Shown here piece after piece: positions 25,513 to 34,836 of a stretch of 64,000 nucleotides of DNA. Made by a program: the position numbers and the translations under genes. The stretch lies in assembly GCA_023391105.1 (NCBI GenBank), contig JAEWBO010000023.1, positions 124,001 through 188,000 of the forward strand, in the 5' to 3' direction. Each line of letters starts with the position of its first letter. Position 1 is the first letter of the stretch. The notes beneath the pieces were generated by a model. It was not told the origin of the DNA. It was given only the letters and a program-made list of their open reading frames with translations, and searched no databases. The DNA comes from Bacillota bacterium. GTDB taxonomy: Bacteria; Bacillota; Clostridia; Christensenellales; SZUA-584.

Positions 25513-26391
25513 TTGTATACGGTAAAGACGATCATAAATATCACCAAGGTTATTCGGTATATTGAAGAGCATCTCAACGAGAAGCTGGATTTAGATATGA
25601 TCGCGAATGCCGTTCACTATTCCAAATACCATTTACACCGGTTGTTTTCCAGTACATTGGGCTTAACGATTCATGATTATGTGCAGCGGCGCCAGCTTAC
25701 AGAGGCTGCCAAGCTGCTGGTCTTTTCGGATCAACCCATACTCAATATTGCGCTGCTGTCAGGGTACGATAGTCAGCAGTCCTTCACAGCCGCTTTCAAA
25801 GCCATGTACAAGCAATCCCCTCATCAATTTAGAGAAAACGAGGTGTTCTACCCCTTGCAGTCTGAATATAAATTTGACGACCCATCTCAAACATCAGCCA
25901 AGCAGTATACACCGGATGATATTGAGTTTGCAAAAGCCGCCGATATTCCGGCCTGGATGGATCTGGTACGGCTTGTGATAGACGGCTTCCCCTGTCTCGA
26001 TGAAAGCGAATATACGACAACGCTGAAAATGGCAATTAAACAAAAGCGTGCGCTCATCATGAAGGCTGGCTCTGTCGCATTGGGCATCATGATGATCTCA
26101 TATGATACGGCCAGTATCGACTTTTTAGGTGTTCATCCTCTTTATAGGAAGCAGGGCATTACCCGGCTGTTTTTAAGCAAGGCCATGGATGAACTGCTCA
26201 AGAATAAACAAATCAGCATCACCACCTTTCGCGAGGGCGACAGAGCCGATACGGGCTACAGAAAAGCTTTGAAAGAGCTCGGTTTCGCAGAAGCAGAGCT
26301 CTTAACCGAATTCGGCTATCCCACACAAAAATTTATCCTCTATTCAAAGCCCAAGGATGATGAAGAAGATGACCATATACAAACCTTATAG
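25513..26391 (+). CDS. AraC-type HTH fused to GNAT acetyltransferase domain
   Basis: This 292-residue protein has its AraC double-HTH at the N-terminus (VIRYIEEHLNEKLDLDMIANAVHYSKYHLHRLF, then LLSGYDSQQSFTAAFKAMYKQSPHQFR; residues 8-105). A GNAT fold follows (~140-285: VALGIMMISYD, IDFLGVHPLYRKQGITRLFLSKAM), including the acetyl-CoA loop. Such fusions may sense or modify small molecules. A TTG start at 25513 follows GCGGAGGA; a GTG at 25489 has no RBS. The HelD gene follows in the same direction. Confidence 0.85.
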   Translation: MYTVKTIINITKVIRYIEEHLNEKLDLDMIANAVHYSKYHLHRLFSSTLGLTIHDYVQRRQLTEAAKLLVFSDQPILNIALLSGYDSQQSFTAAFKAMYKQSPHQFRENEVFYPLQSEYKFDDPSQTSAKQYTPDDIEFAKAADIPAWMDLVRLVIDGFPCLDESEYTTTLKMAIKQKRALIMKAGSVALGIMMISYDTASIDFLGVHPLYRKQGITRLFLSKAMDELLKNKQISITTFREGDRADTGYRKALKELGFAEAELLTEFGYPTQKFILYSKPKDDEEDDHIQTL

Positions 26392-26393
26392 CA

Positions 26394-26581
26394 GGGTTTG
26401 AGCTTGTCGAAAAACCTACAGTTTTCCGCCAGTTTTCCGGTTTTGCTTGTTCCCCATAGATTCGAAACTGCGCAAAACCGCAAAGTGTGGGCTACGTGGG
26501 CACAGCCCGTCTTGCCCACGAATTATACATAAAGACTTTTTTGACAGTCTCAAACCCAATAAAAGGGTTTTTGCGACAAGC
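26394..26581. repeat. interleaved inverted repeats between the AraC-GNAT and helD genes
   Basis: Two arms, A (GGGTTTGAG, 26394-26402) and B (GCTTGTCGAAAAACC, 26402-26416), recur inverted in the order A' (CTCAAACCC, 26549-26557) then B' (GGGTTTTTGCGACAAGC, 26565-26581). The order A-B-A'-B' cannot form one simple hairpin. It encodes nothing. A stretch TTTTTTGACAGTCTC inside it resembles sequence beside the 4.4-kb palindromic element. Confidence 0.55.
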
Positions 26582-26598
26582 AGAAAGGAAGATCATTA

Positions 26599-28638
26599 AT
26601 GGCAGTCAGTTTTCCAGATGAAACCCACTATCTTGAAAAAGTTAAAGTCAAACTAAAAAACGCGCTGATGTATTCGAATGAGTCGATCCAAGGATATGAA
26701 GCTGATTATAGGGAATCCAAACGCTATCTCGCCCATTACCGTCATGAAATTGACCCCAAAGAGATATTTTCCAACGAGCTTTCCATTAAACAGATTGAAA
26801 CGCTTGGCAATTTCGCAGTCAACACCCGAGACAAGATTATCAAGCTGATGGATTCTCCCTACTTCGCACGCATCGATTTTTGCTTCGACGATGAAGATGA
26901 TACCCAGATTTTTTATATTGGCCCGTTTTCTTTTGAAGAGGACCAAAAAATGCTCATCTATGATTGGCGCGCCCCCGTATCCAACATGTTCTATGATTAC
27001 GAGCTCGGCAAGGCAGCATACGACGCACCGATTGGCCGAATCGAAGGTCAGTTGACCCGTAAACGGCAATTTAAAATCCGGCACGGTCAAATGGAATATG
27101 CATTGGAAAGCGCGATCAATATTCAGGACGACGTGCTTCAGCGCGAGCTCAGCCATACGTCGGACGAAAAAATGAAAACGATAATAGCCACGATCCAGAA
27201 GGAGCAGAACAGCATCATCCGGAACGCAAAAGCCGATACACTGATCATTCAGGGTGTGGCAGGCTCCGGTAAAACATCCATCGCGCTGCACAGAATTGCC
27301 TTCTTGCTGTACCGATATCGGGAGCAATTGTCCGCCAACAACGTCGTCATCATATCTCCCAATAAGGTGTTTGCTGATTATATTTCGGGCGTGCTGCCCG
27401 AGCTTGGCGAAGAGCCCGTTTGGGAAATGAGCTTTGCTGATATTGCTCTCATTCAGCTTAACGGCGTTATGGGCTTCGAGGCGGAGATGGATCCCCACGA
27501 AAAAAACGATGAGAAATGGGCAAAAAGGGTTCGCTTTAAGTCCTCTGCTGAGTTTGTTACCATCATGGATGATTACCTTCGTGATGCGGCGGTTGCCTTT
27601 TTCGAACCCGCAGATTTTATATTTGGACGTTTCGTCATCTTCAAACAGTGGATCATGGATCGCTACCTTGCATATGAGGGTTTGCCCGTTAAGAAGCGGC
27701 TTGAAGAAACTGCAGCGGATATACTGGACCGACTGGAAACAGACAACGTCCGTGGCGATGAATTGCCCGCTAAAAGAACAATAATCAAAGAATTGACCGC
27801 CCGATTCAAGATCAAAAATACCATGGCACTGTATCGGGACTTCTATCAAAAAATCAATGCGCCGGATATGCTTGTCCGGCCCGATAAAAGAACCTTAGAA
27901 TGGGCGGATGTTTACCCGTTTCTTTATTTTCACGCCGCGTTTGAGGGCTTAAAGGTCAATCAGATAGCAAAGCATTTGGTTATCGATGAAATGCAGGATT
28001 ATACGCCCGTCCAATACGCTGTGATAAACAGGCTCTTTTCATGCAAGAAAACCATACTTGGAGATATCGGACAAACGGTGAACCCGTATCATTCGTTTTC
28101 GCTGGACGATTTAAAAAAGCTGTATGATCGGTCAGAAACCGTGACACTCAACAAAAGCTATCGGTCGACCTATGAAATCATGACCTTTGCAAAAGAGATA
28201 CTCAACGTCTCGGCTTTGGAAGCGATAGAACGTCATGGCGACAAGCCTGAAATCATCCGTTGCAGCAGCCCTGAAGAAGAGCTCAAAATAATAGAAAAGA
28301 AATGTGATGCCTTTCACAACAGCAGTTTTGTGACGCTGGGTATCATCCTTAAAACACACGCCGAAGCGAACGCCATGTATCAGGCTCTGCGCGAGACATA
28401 TGACGTGAATTTGCTGACGCCCGACAGCGAAGCATTCTCAAACGGCATATCAGTGACATCGGTGCGTATGTCAAAAGGATTGGAATTCGACGAAGTCATT
28501 ATCCCTTCGGCCAATCACGAGACGTATTGCACCGACAGCGACCGTCACCTGCTCTACATTGGCTGCACCCGGGCGATGCACCGGCTGTCTCTGATCTATA
28601 GCGGGGATCGCACCAAATTGATCAAAGGCGTTGTATAG
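26599..28638 (+). CDS. helD: HelD-like UvrD-superfamily ATPase (RNA polymerase recycling)
   Basis: This 679-residue SF1 ATPase has a long N-terminal helical arm (1-120), IYDWRAPVSNMFYD, Walker A (GVAGSGKTSIALHR, about residue 220), a Walker B-like VIDEMQDYTPVQY, and late motifs LNKSYRSTYEI, KGLEFDEVI and LLYIGCTRAMHRLSL. HelD proteins pull stalled RNA polymerase off DNA; some relatives protect against rifamycins. It is shorter than Bacillus HelD (about 770). The start follows AGAAAGGAAG. A long antisense open frame across it is a shadow. Confidence 0.92.
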   Translation: MAVSFPDETHYLEKVKVKLKNALMYSNESIQGYEADYRESKRYLAHYRHEIDPKEIFSNELSIKQIETLGNFAVNTRDKIIKLMDSPYFARIDFCFDDEDDTQIFYIGPFSFEEDQKMLIYDWRAPVSNMFYDYELGKAAYDAPIGRIEGQLTRKRQFKIRHGQMEYALESAINIQDDVLQRELSHTSDEKMKTIIATIQKEQNSIIRNAKADTLIIQGVAGSGKTSIALHRIAFLLYRYREQLSANNVVIISPNKVFADYISGVLPELGEEPVWEMSFADIALIQLNGVMGFEAEMDPHEKNDEKWAKRVRFKSSAEFVTIMDDYLRDAAVAFFEPADFIFGRFVIFKQWIMDRYLAYEGLPVKKRLEETAADILDRLETDNVRGDELPAKRTIIKELTARFKIKNTMALYRDFYQKINAPDMLVRPDKRTLEWADVYPFLYFHAAFEGLKVNQIAKHLVIDEMQDYTPVQYAVINRLFSCKKTILGDIGQTVNPYHSFSLDDLKKLYDRSETVTLNKSYRSTYEIMTFAKEILNVSALEAIERHGDKPEIIRCSSPEEELKIIEKKCDAFHNSSFVTLGIILKTHAEANAMYQALRETYDVNLLTPDSEAFSNGISVTSVRMSKGLEFDEVIIPSANHETYCTDSDRHLLYIGCTRAMHRLSLIYSGDRTKLIKGVV

Positions 28639-28657
28639 AACATGCTTAAACGCGTCA

Positions 28658-30940
28658 TCACCGTCTGCGTGCTTTGAGTATGCGCCGCCATAAATAGCCG
28701 CCGATACCCAGCTCATGGCGCAAACGTTTTTCCAGCTCATCACTGAACGCACACAGGCTTTTAACGTCCTCATTTGTGGGCTCTTTATGACCAAAGCGCA
28801 TACGGATCACTGGCTCGCAAACGGTTGACACGGCTTGCCCTCCCAGATGCGCATCAACACGCTGCGCCCAGCTCCCGATGGTGTCTGACGGGTGCTGGCT
28901 GACGCCGAGAAACGCGCTCTGTCGGACAACCTTGGCGTAACAGGCGCTTAATCTGTCGCCCGCATGCGGATATTTGCGGCACAGTCTTAAGTAATAACCT
29001 TGAGAGCTTCTGAGCAGTATGAGAAAACGGATAATAATGAAGAGCACAAGCGCGGCCGCGATGCAAAGCAGCGCGAAAAGCAGGATTTTTAACGCACGAG
29101 ACATTTCGCCTGAATTTACGGGCATTGCGTCCGTGTCGGTATTCATTGTGGGCGGAGGCGTAAACGCGGGCTGTGTGTAATGGCCTGGATTTGCAGGACG
29201 CTCGCTTACCACTGCATTTTCGTCAAAGTTCCAGCCTGCCGGATCAAAGGTGACCCAGCCGATACCTTGGAAATAGACTTCAGTCCACGCATGCGCCGTG
29301 GCGTTGGTGGCCACATACGAATCACTCGCGTCGGACAGCGGGTTTTTCTTAAGACCGAAACCGATCACGTAGCGTGCGGGTAGATCGACGCAGCGCGACA
29401 GCACAGTCATGGCGCTCGCAAAGTATACACAGTAGCCTTGCTTCTTTTCCAGGAAGGCAGCGACGAAATCCTCACCTTGGGGCGGGCTGCCCGGTGTCAG
29501 CGTGTAAACGCAGTTGTCTGACAGCCAGTTTTCAATCGCCAGCGCTGTTTCATACGGCGTTTCACACCCTTCAGTGATTTGCCGAGCTGTTTCCCACACC
29601 GATTCCGGCAGTGTTTCAGGAAGCTGCAGATACTCAGCTTTGATGCCGTCCCAAGACGGGTCGGCGCTTTGAGCGGTCAGCTTTTCCAGTTCAAGCAAGT
29701 TGTCATGAAAGCCGTCCGCGTCTCTGTCGAAAACAGCAGTGTTCAGCGTGTATTGAAAAGACCGCAGCGGCTTTAGTGTAAACAGCTCGGATTGATTGTT
29801 AAAATAGATATCAGCCGTATCCAGCTTGTCGCTTTTTATTGTCCGAACGTGTCCCGCGGCAAATATCGTGCGCCCCTGCAAAGAGCCGGTTATGCTGAGC
29901 TCAAGTGGCGTGGTCATGCTGTCATATAGCTCTTTTATACGGCGATCCCCCTCTGGCTTGTTTATGCCGAACACCTCGTTGCGTTTATTTTGCCATAATA
30001 GGCTTATGTAGCGAAACCGCTGCCGGGAAAATGAATCATACCACCTCGTGCCGTCATACGTGTCGTAAACGGCACCGGTCAGTCGCACGGGCGTATCGGT
30101 CGTGACTTTTAGCACCGTTTCATTATTCACGATCACATCTCCGCCCAGCTTGCTTTCTAACGGCGAAAACCCGGTAAGGCCCATATTGAACGAACTGTCC
30201 GTGGGCGATTTGCCTTGCCCGCTCCCCATATAATCGCTTATGTCCTGCACGGCATTGACAAGCGGCTTGCACTGCCAGTCTCCGTCCTTTTCGGGCGCAA
30301 AAGCAAAAGCAAGCAAGATCAGAACCGGCATGAGAATGATCGCAGACACCGAAAGCATGGCGCTGGATATATGGCTGTCGTCCCTGCTGATTTTGTTTCC
30401 GCGCATCTTGGCTAATGCCACAAACACCACAAAAAGCAGCATGATCAGCACGGGCCACAAAGCTTCCGATTTGCTTAAAACAGTCCATAAAAGCAGTCCA
30501 AGTGCCGCAGGCGCAAGAAGCGGGAAAAAGAACAACTTGCGAAAGTAGATAAACGCGAGGCCGGCAACGGGCAGCGCATACGCGAGACGAACAATAATCA
30601 AACTGCCATTTTGCGAATACGGCGCGGTGTCCGGGTATGACGCGGCGCACCAGCGAAAAAATCCGGCTATATACGAGAGAACCTCTTCATTTACGTCAAG
30701 CAGCGAGGAGACGGCCACGGCCAATAAGGCGGCAGCGCCCAGAAACGACGGCAGTATCCACCACTTGCGCGTAAACAGCACGATAAGCACGAGATCGGCC
30801 AGCATAAGCAGCAGACATTCGCCATAGCCGATATGCATATGAAGCGCCGGAAACAAAGCTGTACAAACGGCAGTGCCGAGCAGCAAGCTGCAAAACACAT
30901 CTGCAAAGATATCGGCAAATCTTGAATTGAAAAATTTCAT
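28658..30940 (-). CDS. TgpA-like transglutaminase-domain membrane protein
   Basis: This 760-residue protein has several N-terminal TM helices (residues 1-200). A large external part carries the transglutaminase core: catalytic Cys in KQGYCVYFASAMTVLSR, His in NATAHAWTEVYF and Asp in VTFDPAGW. A TM near 630 (LFALLCIAAALVLFIII) and a cytoplasmic tail follow. It is the third gene of a MoxR-DUF58-transglutaminase operon, a conserved arrangement of unknown biochemistry. The gap to the DUF58 gene is 12 bases. Confidence 0.9.
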   Translation of the reverse strand: MKFFNSRFADIFADVFCSLLLGTAVCTALFPALHMHIGYGECLLLMLADLVLIVLFTRKWWILPSFLGAAALLAVAVSSLLDVNEEVLSYIAGFFRWCAASYPDTAPYSQNGSLIIVRLAYALPVAGLAFIYFRKLFFFPLLAPAALGLLLWTVLSKSEALWPVLIMLLFVVFVALAKMRGNKISRDDSHISSAMLSVSAIILMPVLILLAFAFAPEKDGDWQCKPLVNAVQDISDYMGSGQGKSPTDSSFNMGLTGFSPLESKLGGDVIVNNETVLKVTTDTPVRLTGAVYDTYDGTRWYDSFSRQRFRYISLLWQNKRNEVFGINKPEGDRRIKELYDSMTTPLELSITGSLQGRTIFAAGHVRTIKSDKLDTADIYFNNQSELFTLKPLRSFQYTLNTAVFDRDADGFHDNLLELEKLTAQSADPSWDGIKAEYLQLPETLPESVWETARQITEGCETPYETALAIENWLSDNCVYTLTPGSPPQGEDFVAAFLEKKQGYCVYFASAMTVLSRCVDLPARYVIGFGLKKNPLSDASDSYVATNATAHAWTEVYFQGIGWVTFDPAGWNFDENAVVSERPANPGHYTQPAFTPPPTMNTDTDAMPVNSGEMSRALKILLFALLCIAAALVLFIIIRFLILLRSSQGYYLRLCRKYPHAGDRLSACYAKVVRQSAFLGVSQHPSDTIGSWAQRVDAHLGGQAVSTVCEPVIRMRFGHKEPTNEDVKSLCAFSDELEKRLRHELGIGGYLWRRILKARRR

Positions 30941-30952
30941 CGCTATTCCTCG

Positions 30953-32116
30953 CTAAAACAAACCACTGAGACTTGCTGCGGCATCGCAGCCGGGCAGCAC
31001 GCTCAGCGTATGGATGCGCCCAAAGCTGCTTCGGCCGCCCACCAGCACCACCGTGACTGCTGTTCGCGCGGCAAACGTGCGGTCTAGAATCCCGGCGAGT
31101 TGCGGGGTGAGCTCATGGGTTAATATAAACAGCGACTGCGCTTTGGCAGCCTCGACATAAGTCTTTTGTATGGTTGCCGCAAGGTGGGTCTGCTGTTCAA
31201 ACGGCAGAATGGCAAGATGCCTTCGAAGCGCATCGAAGCCGGACATGGATTCGCATTCGATTGAAGAGACGATGCCGGTGCTGTTTTGTACACTGACCGC
31301 GCGATTTTTTGAGAGACTGTAAAGCGCGATGCAGGCGGCACTCTCGCAGACGGTATCCGCGTAAACAAGCGCCTCCTCACCGGTAAGCCCATAAAGCCCC
31401 GTATCGACGAGCAGCATGATATGCTCACGTTCCGGATACTCATATTGCTTGACAAACAGCTTACCAAGCTGCGCGGATTTCTTCCAATTGATGCGCCGCA
31501 GCGCATCGCCGTCATGATAAAGCCGCGCACCCGATACGCTATCCCCTTGCTCTGCGTGTTTCAAGTAAGCCGCGCTAAACAGCTTTGTGTCTGCAATATC
31601 CCCCGATACGGAGCTTGGCATCTGCGCTTTGGGCAGCACAACAAGCTCCGCCATGCGGTAATAAGACAGCCGCCTCATATCAAACGGAATTGTGATAAGG
31701 CCGAAAATATCGGTGATCTTCATCTTTGTCATACCAACGCCGAAGCGTCCCCTGTACGGTGAGTGAACGGGTATTTGAAAGGTCTGCCCCGAAAAAGGCG
31801 CAAGACTGAATATGAGGCTTGAATTATCACCCGGTGATACGACGCTGACATGCACTTCGATGAGCGACAACGGAACCGGCCGCTCGTTGACGATTTCCAG
31901 ATGCAGCAGCGTGTCATCGCCCTTGACGCAAACTTTGTCGGACAGCTCCTGCTTGTATGAAAAAGAATAAAATGTCCATAGATTGATCACGATCATCGTA
32001 ATCACGACAAGCAGCTGTGTGAAAAAAACGATGTAATAAATTCGAAGGCCGGTGTACATGCCCGCGATCAGGCAAGCGGCCATGACGGTGTAGTACACCC
32101 ATCTTAGCGCTTTCAT
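30953..32116 (-). CDS. DUF58 domain protein
   Basis: This 387-residue protein has two N-terminal TM helices (residues 5-50) and a beta-sandwich. The DUF58 signature DALRRINWKKSAQLGKLFVKQYE lies near residue 220, followed by a VWA-like strand (IMLLVDTGLYGL). DUF58 proteins pair with MoxR ATPases. Its start overlaps the moxR stop in a 4-base junction, which shows tight coupling. Confidence 0.92.
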   Translation of the reverse strand: MKALRWVYYTVMAACLIAGMYTGLRIYYIVFFTQLLVVITMIVINLWTFYSFSYKQELSDKVCVKGDDTLLHLEIVNERPVPLSLIEVHVSVVSPGDNSSLIFSLAPFSGQTFQIPVHSPYRGRFGVGMTKMKITDIFGLITIPFDMRRLSYYRMAELVVLPKAQMPSSVSGDIADTKLFSAAYLKHAEQGDSVSGARLYHDGDALRRINWKKSAQLGKLFVKQYEYPEREHIMLLVDTGLYGLTGEEALVYADTVCESAACIALYSLSKNRAVSVQNSTGIVSSIECESMSGFDALRRHLAILPFEQQTHLAATIQKTYVEAAKAQSLFILTHELTPQLAGILDRTFAARTAVTVVLVGGRSSFGRIHTLSVLPGCDAAASLSGLF

Positions 32117-33063
32117 GATACGCCGGGCACTCTGATGGATTGCAGGATCACCTGAATCAGATCCTCGGGCGTGTCGTTTTCCTGCGCAGCTTGCAAACTG
32201 ATCACAATACGGTGAGCCAGCACAGGCAACGCCATAAACTGCACATCATCGGGCAGTGTGTAATTCCTTCCCTGCAGCATGGCACGCGCCATCGCGGCGT
32301 TCATGAGCGCGAGCGAGCCTCGCGGGCTGACGCCCAGCGTGATGCGGCTGCTCGAGCGGGTGGCTTCAGCGATGGAGACGATGTAATCCATCACCGGCTG
32401 TGCGCAAATCACCTCTGCATGGCACTCGCGCAGCTGCATAATATCTTCTGCACTTGCCACCGACTGGATGTGATTAAGCGGTTTTTGGCCTTTGTTGCGC
32501 GCCAATATATCCAGCTCCTCGTCTCTATTCGGATAGCCCAGCGCGATCTTAAACAAAAATCGATCCAGCTGAGCCTCAGGCAGCGGATAAGTGCCCACAT
32601 GCTCAATGGGATTCTGCGTCGCCAGCACAATAAAGGGCTGAGGAACAGGATAACTCTCTCCGTCGATTGTGACCTGCGCTTCCTGCATCACCTCAAGCAG
32701 GCTGGACTGTGTTTTGGGGCTTGTGCGGTTGATTTCATCGGCAAGCACAACCTGCGCCATGACGCCGCCGAATATGACGTCTCTTTCCCCCGTTTTGATA
32801 TTGAATGCCGTGTAACCCGTCACATCCGACGGCAGCACATCCGGGGTAAACTGAATACGGCGGAAGGAACAGCTCAGTGACCGCGCCAGCGCAGACACAA
32901 GCGTGGTTTTGCCTAGCCCCGGCACGTCCTCAATGAGGACATGCCCGCCGCATATAAGAGCGGCCAATACCATATCGATGATGTTTTCCTTGCCCACGAT
33001 AACTTTGCCAATGTTGCTTTTGATTCGCCCAATGAGTTCAAGCTTGGATTGAATGTGATCCAT
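32113..33063 (-). CDS. MoxR-family AAA+ ATPase
   Basis: This 316-residue protein has Walker A (EDVPGLGKTTLV, about residue 42), Walker B with sensor (VVLADEINRTSPKTQSSLLEVMQE), sensor 1 (IVLATQNPIEH) and the arginine-finger region QLDRFLFK. MoxR ATPases act as chaperones for VWA/DUF58 partners in metal insertion or complex assembly. It starts after AAGGACGGTGGCGTT and leads the operon. Its partner genes follow with overlap or a 12-base spacing. Confidence 0.95.
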   Translation of the reverse strand: MDHIQSKLELIGRIKSNIGKVIVGKENIIDMVLAALICGGHVLIEDVPGLGKTTLVSALARSLSCSFRRIQFTPDVLPSDVTGYTAFNIKTGERDVIFGGVMAQVVLADEINRTSPKTQSSLLEVMQEAQVTIDGESYPVPQPFIVLATQNPIEHVGTYPLPEAQLDRFLFKIALGYPNRDEELDILARNKGQKPLNHIQSVASAEDIMQLRECHAEVICAQPVMDYIVSIAEATRSSSRITLGVSPRGSLALMNAAMARAMLQGRNYTLPDDVQFMALPVLAHRIVISLQAAQENDTPEDLIQVILQSIRVPGVS

Positions 33064-33315
33064 AACGCCACCGTCCTTATGATATAAGCTATATGTGAAA
33101 TGGTTTAATATTTATATATTATACCATTAACTAACACGATAAAGCTATATTATGTATTTTATATGAAAAAAGGATTGAAAATCACAGTGAACTCGTGTGG
33201 TGCCATTGTTTTTAAGATTATTAAGCTCCTTTTATATTGACAAACTGTCATTTTCACCAGAATCGGAGCGATCATAGAGACTTTGATTTTTGTACATAGC
33301 TGCTGACCGAGAAAG
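33064..33315. other. intergenic stretch without recognised gene
   Basis: The part next to the moxR start is AT-rich and probably holds its promoter. A 25-codon plus-strand frame at 33162 (beginning MKKGLKI) has no clear RBS and is not called. TTGACA-like sequence at 33237 has no matching -10. Confidence 0.3.
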
Positions 33316-33356
33316 AAATGGAGCTGTTTGCAGCGATACTGCATTCAGCTCCATTT
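33316..33356 (-). terminator. terminator hairpin downstream of the VOC gene
   Basis: AAATGGAGCTG pairs with CAGCTCCATTT over 11 bases, with an inner GCAG/CTGC stem. On the minus strand it is followed by CTTTCTC, a weak U-tract. It lies about 70 bases after the VOC stop codon. Confidence 0.6.
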
Positions 33357-33424
33357 TATTACCTGTTGTATTTGAAAGACCGTTGCTGTTGGTTTAGACG
33401 ATTTGATCCGACGTACACCACTTT

Positions 33425-33793
33425 TTATTTCTGCTGAAAAAACTGCACACTAAGGCCATTCGGATCTTTAATACAGAAAAATTTAAAACGCGGCGTTTCA
33501 AACGGTCCGCTGTGTACAGAAATGCTTTTGCTTTTTACCGTATCCAGCATGGTATCCACAGAATCGACAGCAAAACCAATAGATATGGATTCACCGAAAT
33601 TAACTGTGTCATTGTTGCTGTTCGCCATAAGCTCAACCACTGTTTCGTTGTCACTGCCGTTGCCCATAAAAGCAATTTCCATTCCGGGCCCCGCAGGAAA
33701 ACGCTGCAGCACCTGAAGCCCCGCCAGATCGGAATAAAAAGCGATCGATTCATCCAAATCTTTTACATCGATTGTTGTCCATAAGAATTTCAT
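33425..33793 (-). CDS. VOC-family (glyoxalase/bleomycin-resistance) protein
   Basis: This 122-residue protein has one pair of beta-alpha-beta-beta-beta units: TTIDVKDLDESIAFYSDLAGLQVLQRF and SIGFAVDSVDTMLDTV, then KFFCIKDPNGLSVQFFQ with the metal-binding Glu replaced by Gln. Members are metalloenzymes or drug-binding proteins. The start follows GGAGGAAGATTAAC. It is divergent from an MmyB-like regulator, with a perfect palindrome between them, so it is probably the regulator's target. Confidence 0.88.
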   Translation of the reverse strand: MKFLWTTIDVKDLDESIAFYSDLAGLQVLQRFPAGPGMEIAFMGNGSDNETVVELMANSNNDTVNFGESISIGFAVDSVDTMLDTVKSKSISVHSGPFETPRFKFFCIKDPNGLSVQFFQQK

Positions 33794-33876
33794 GTTAATC
33801 TTCCTCCGTTTTCGTGTTTAAAATTGTTTTATGGAATTATGATAATACAAGGTCTATAATGTTAATAGATGCGAAA

Positions 33877-33890
33877 TTATACTAGTATAA
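33877..33890. promoter_or_regulatory. palindromic operator candidate between VOC gene and regulator
   Basis: TTATACTAGTATAA is a perfect 14-base palindrome in the 124-base divergent gap. It is 28 bases before the regulator start and 83 before the VOC start. It is a natural candidate site for the XRE-type regulator. Confidence 0.5.
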
Positions 33891-33917
33891 ATTGTAATAG
33901 ACAGGATTGATGATGGT

Positions 33918-34754
33918 TTGAATATTGAAGAGCATCGATACAAAGAACTCGCTGATTTTTTAAAAACACGCAGAGCAAAAGTTCTGCCAACGCAGGTTGG
34001 CCTCTCATCGTCAACTCGTCGGCGCACCCTAGGCCTAAGAAGAGAGGAAGTCGCGCAGTTGGCTGGTGTGAGTATCACTTGGTATACATGGCTTGAGCAA
34101 GGCAGAACCATTCATGTGTCAGCGCAAGTTTTAGAAAGTCTGTCTAGAGTTTTATTGCTGAATACACAAGAACGCATTCATCTATACCTTTTGGCCAATC
34201 AACCGCTTCCGGCCGATATACCGGGCTGCCAAGGAACGGTAAGCCCTATACTTCAGCATGTTTTGGATAGTCTGATGCTGTGTCCGGCTCTTATGACGGA
34301 TCAGCGGTGGAACGTTGTTGGCTGGAACAATGCAGCAGGCGTGGTTCTTGGCGATTTTGGCAATATGAACGCGCGTCAGCGGAATATCGTTTGGGCTATG
34401 TTCACAGACAAAAGATATAAACAGTTATTTGTCGATTGGGATCTGCATGCTAAAGGTTTGCTGGGTCGGTTTCGTTCGACCTGTGGGCAGTATATTGAAG
34501 ATCCTTGGCTTGTTCAGTTTATTGACGATCTAAAAATGCAAAGCACAGAATTCCGTTTATGGTGGCCTTTACATGAAATCGAAAGCAATAGTGAAAAATA
34601 CAAGCAATTGAACCATCCTTCTGCAGGATTATTGGATTTTGAAGTGAGTAATTTTGATGTGTCTGATAATTCCGGTTTAAAAATGATCGTACATACGCCG
34701 TTATCAGGAACGGATACTGCTGCCAAAATGAAGCTGTTATTGGATGAGCAATAG
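33918..34754 (+). CDS. XRE-type regulator with MmyB-like ligand-binding domain
   Basis: This 278-residue protein has an N-terminal HTH with the family hallmark TRRRTLGLRREEVAQLAGVSITWYTWLEQGR (residues 33-65). A PAS-like ligand domain follows (ALMTDQRWNVVGWNNAAGVVLGDF, then RRNIVWAMFTD-like RQRNIVWAMF). Actinobacterial and Firmicute relatives sense small molecules, possibly fatty acids. The start is TTG at 33918 with a poor RBS, so the start is moderately certain. Confidence 0.85.
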   Translation: MNIEEHRYKELADFLKTRRAKVLPTQVGLSSSTRRRTLGLRREEVAQLAGVSITWYTWLEQGRTIHVSAQVLESLSRVLLLNTQERIHLYLLANQPLPADIPGCQGTVSPILQHVLDSLMLCPALMTDQRWNVVGWNNAAGVVLGDFGNMNARQRNIVWAMFTDKRYKQLFVDWDLHAKGLLGRFRSTCGQYIEDPWLVQFIDDLKMQSTEFRLWWPLHEIESNSEKYKQLNHPSAGLLDFEVSNFDVSDNSGLKMIVHTPLSGTDTAAKMKLLLDEQ

Positions 34755-34836
34755 CATCGCCTTCCGTCATCTCGTCATTATAATATTAGTTATCAATCTT
34801 AGCCACTTGAAAATCTGGCTTTTGTTGCCTTACAAC

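Noticed and set aside
26653..27849. 398-codon open frame antisense to helD
   Set aside because: It lies wholly inside a strongly supported helD gene, has no RBS and no recognisable domain; it is a shadow of codon usage.
33162..33239. 25-codon plus-strand frame starting MKKGLKI
   Set aside because: No RBS, no similarity and AT-rich context; too weak to call a gene.
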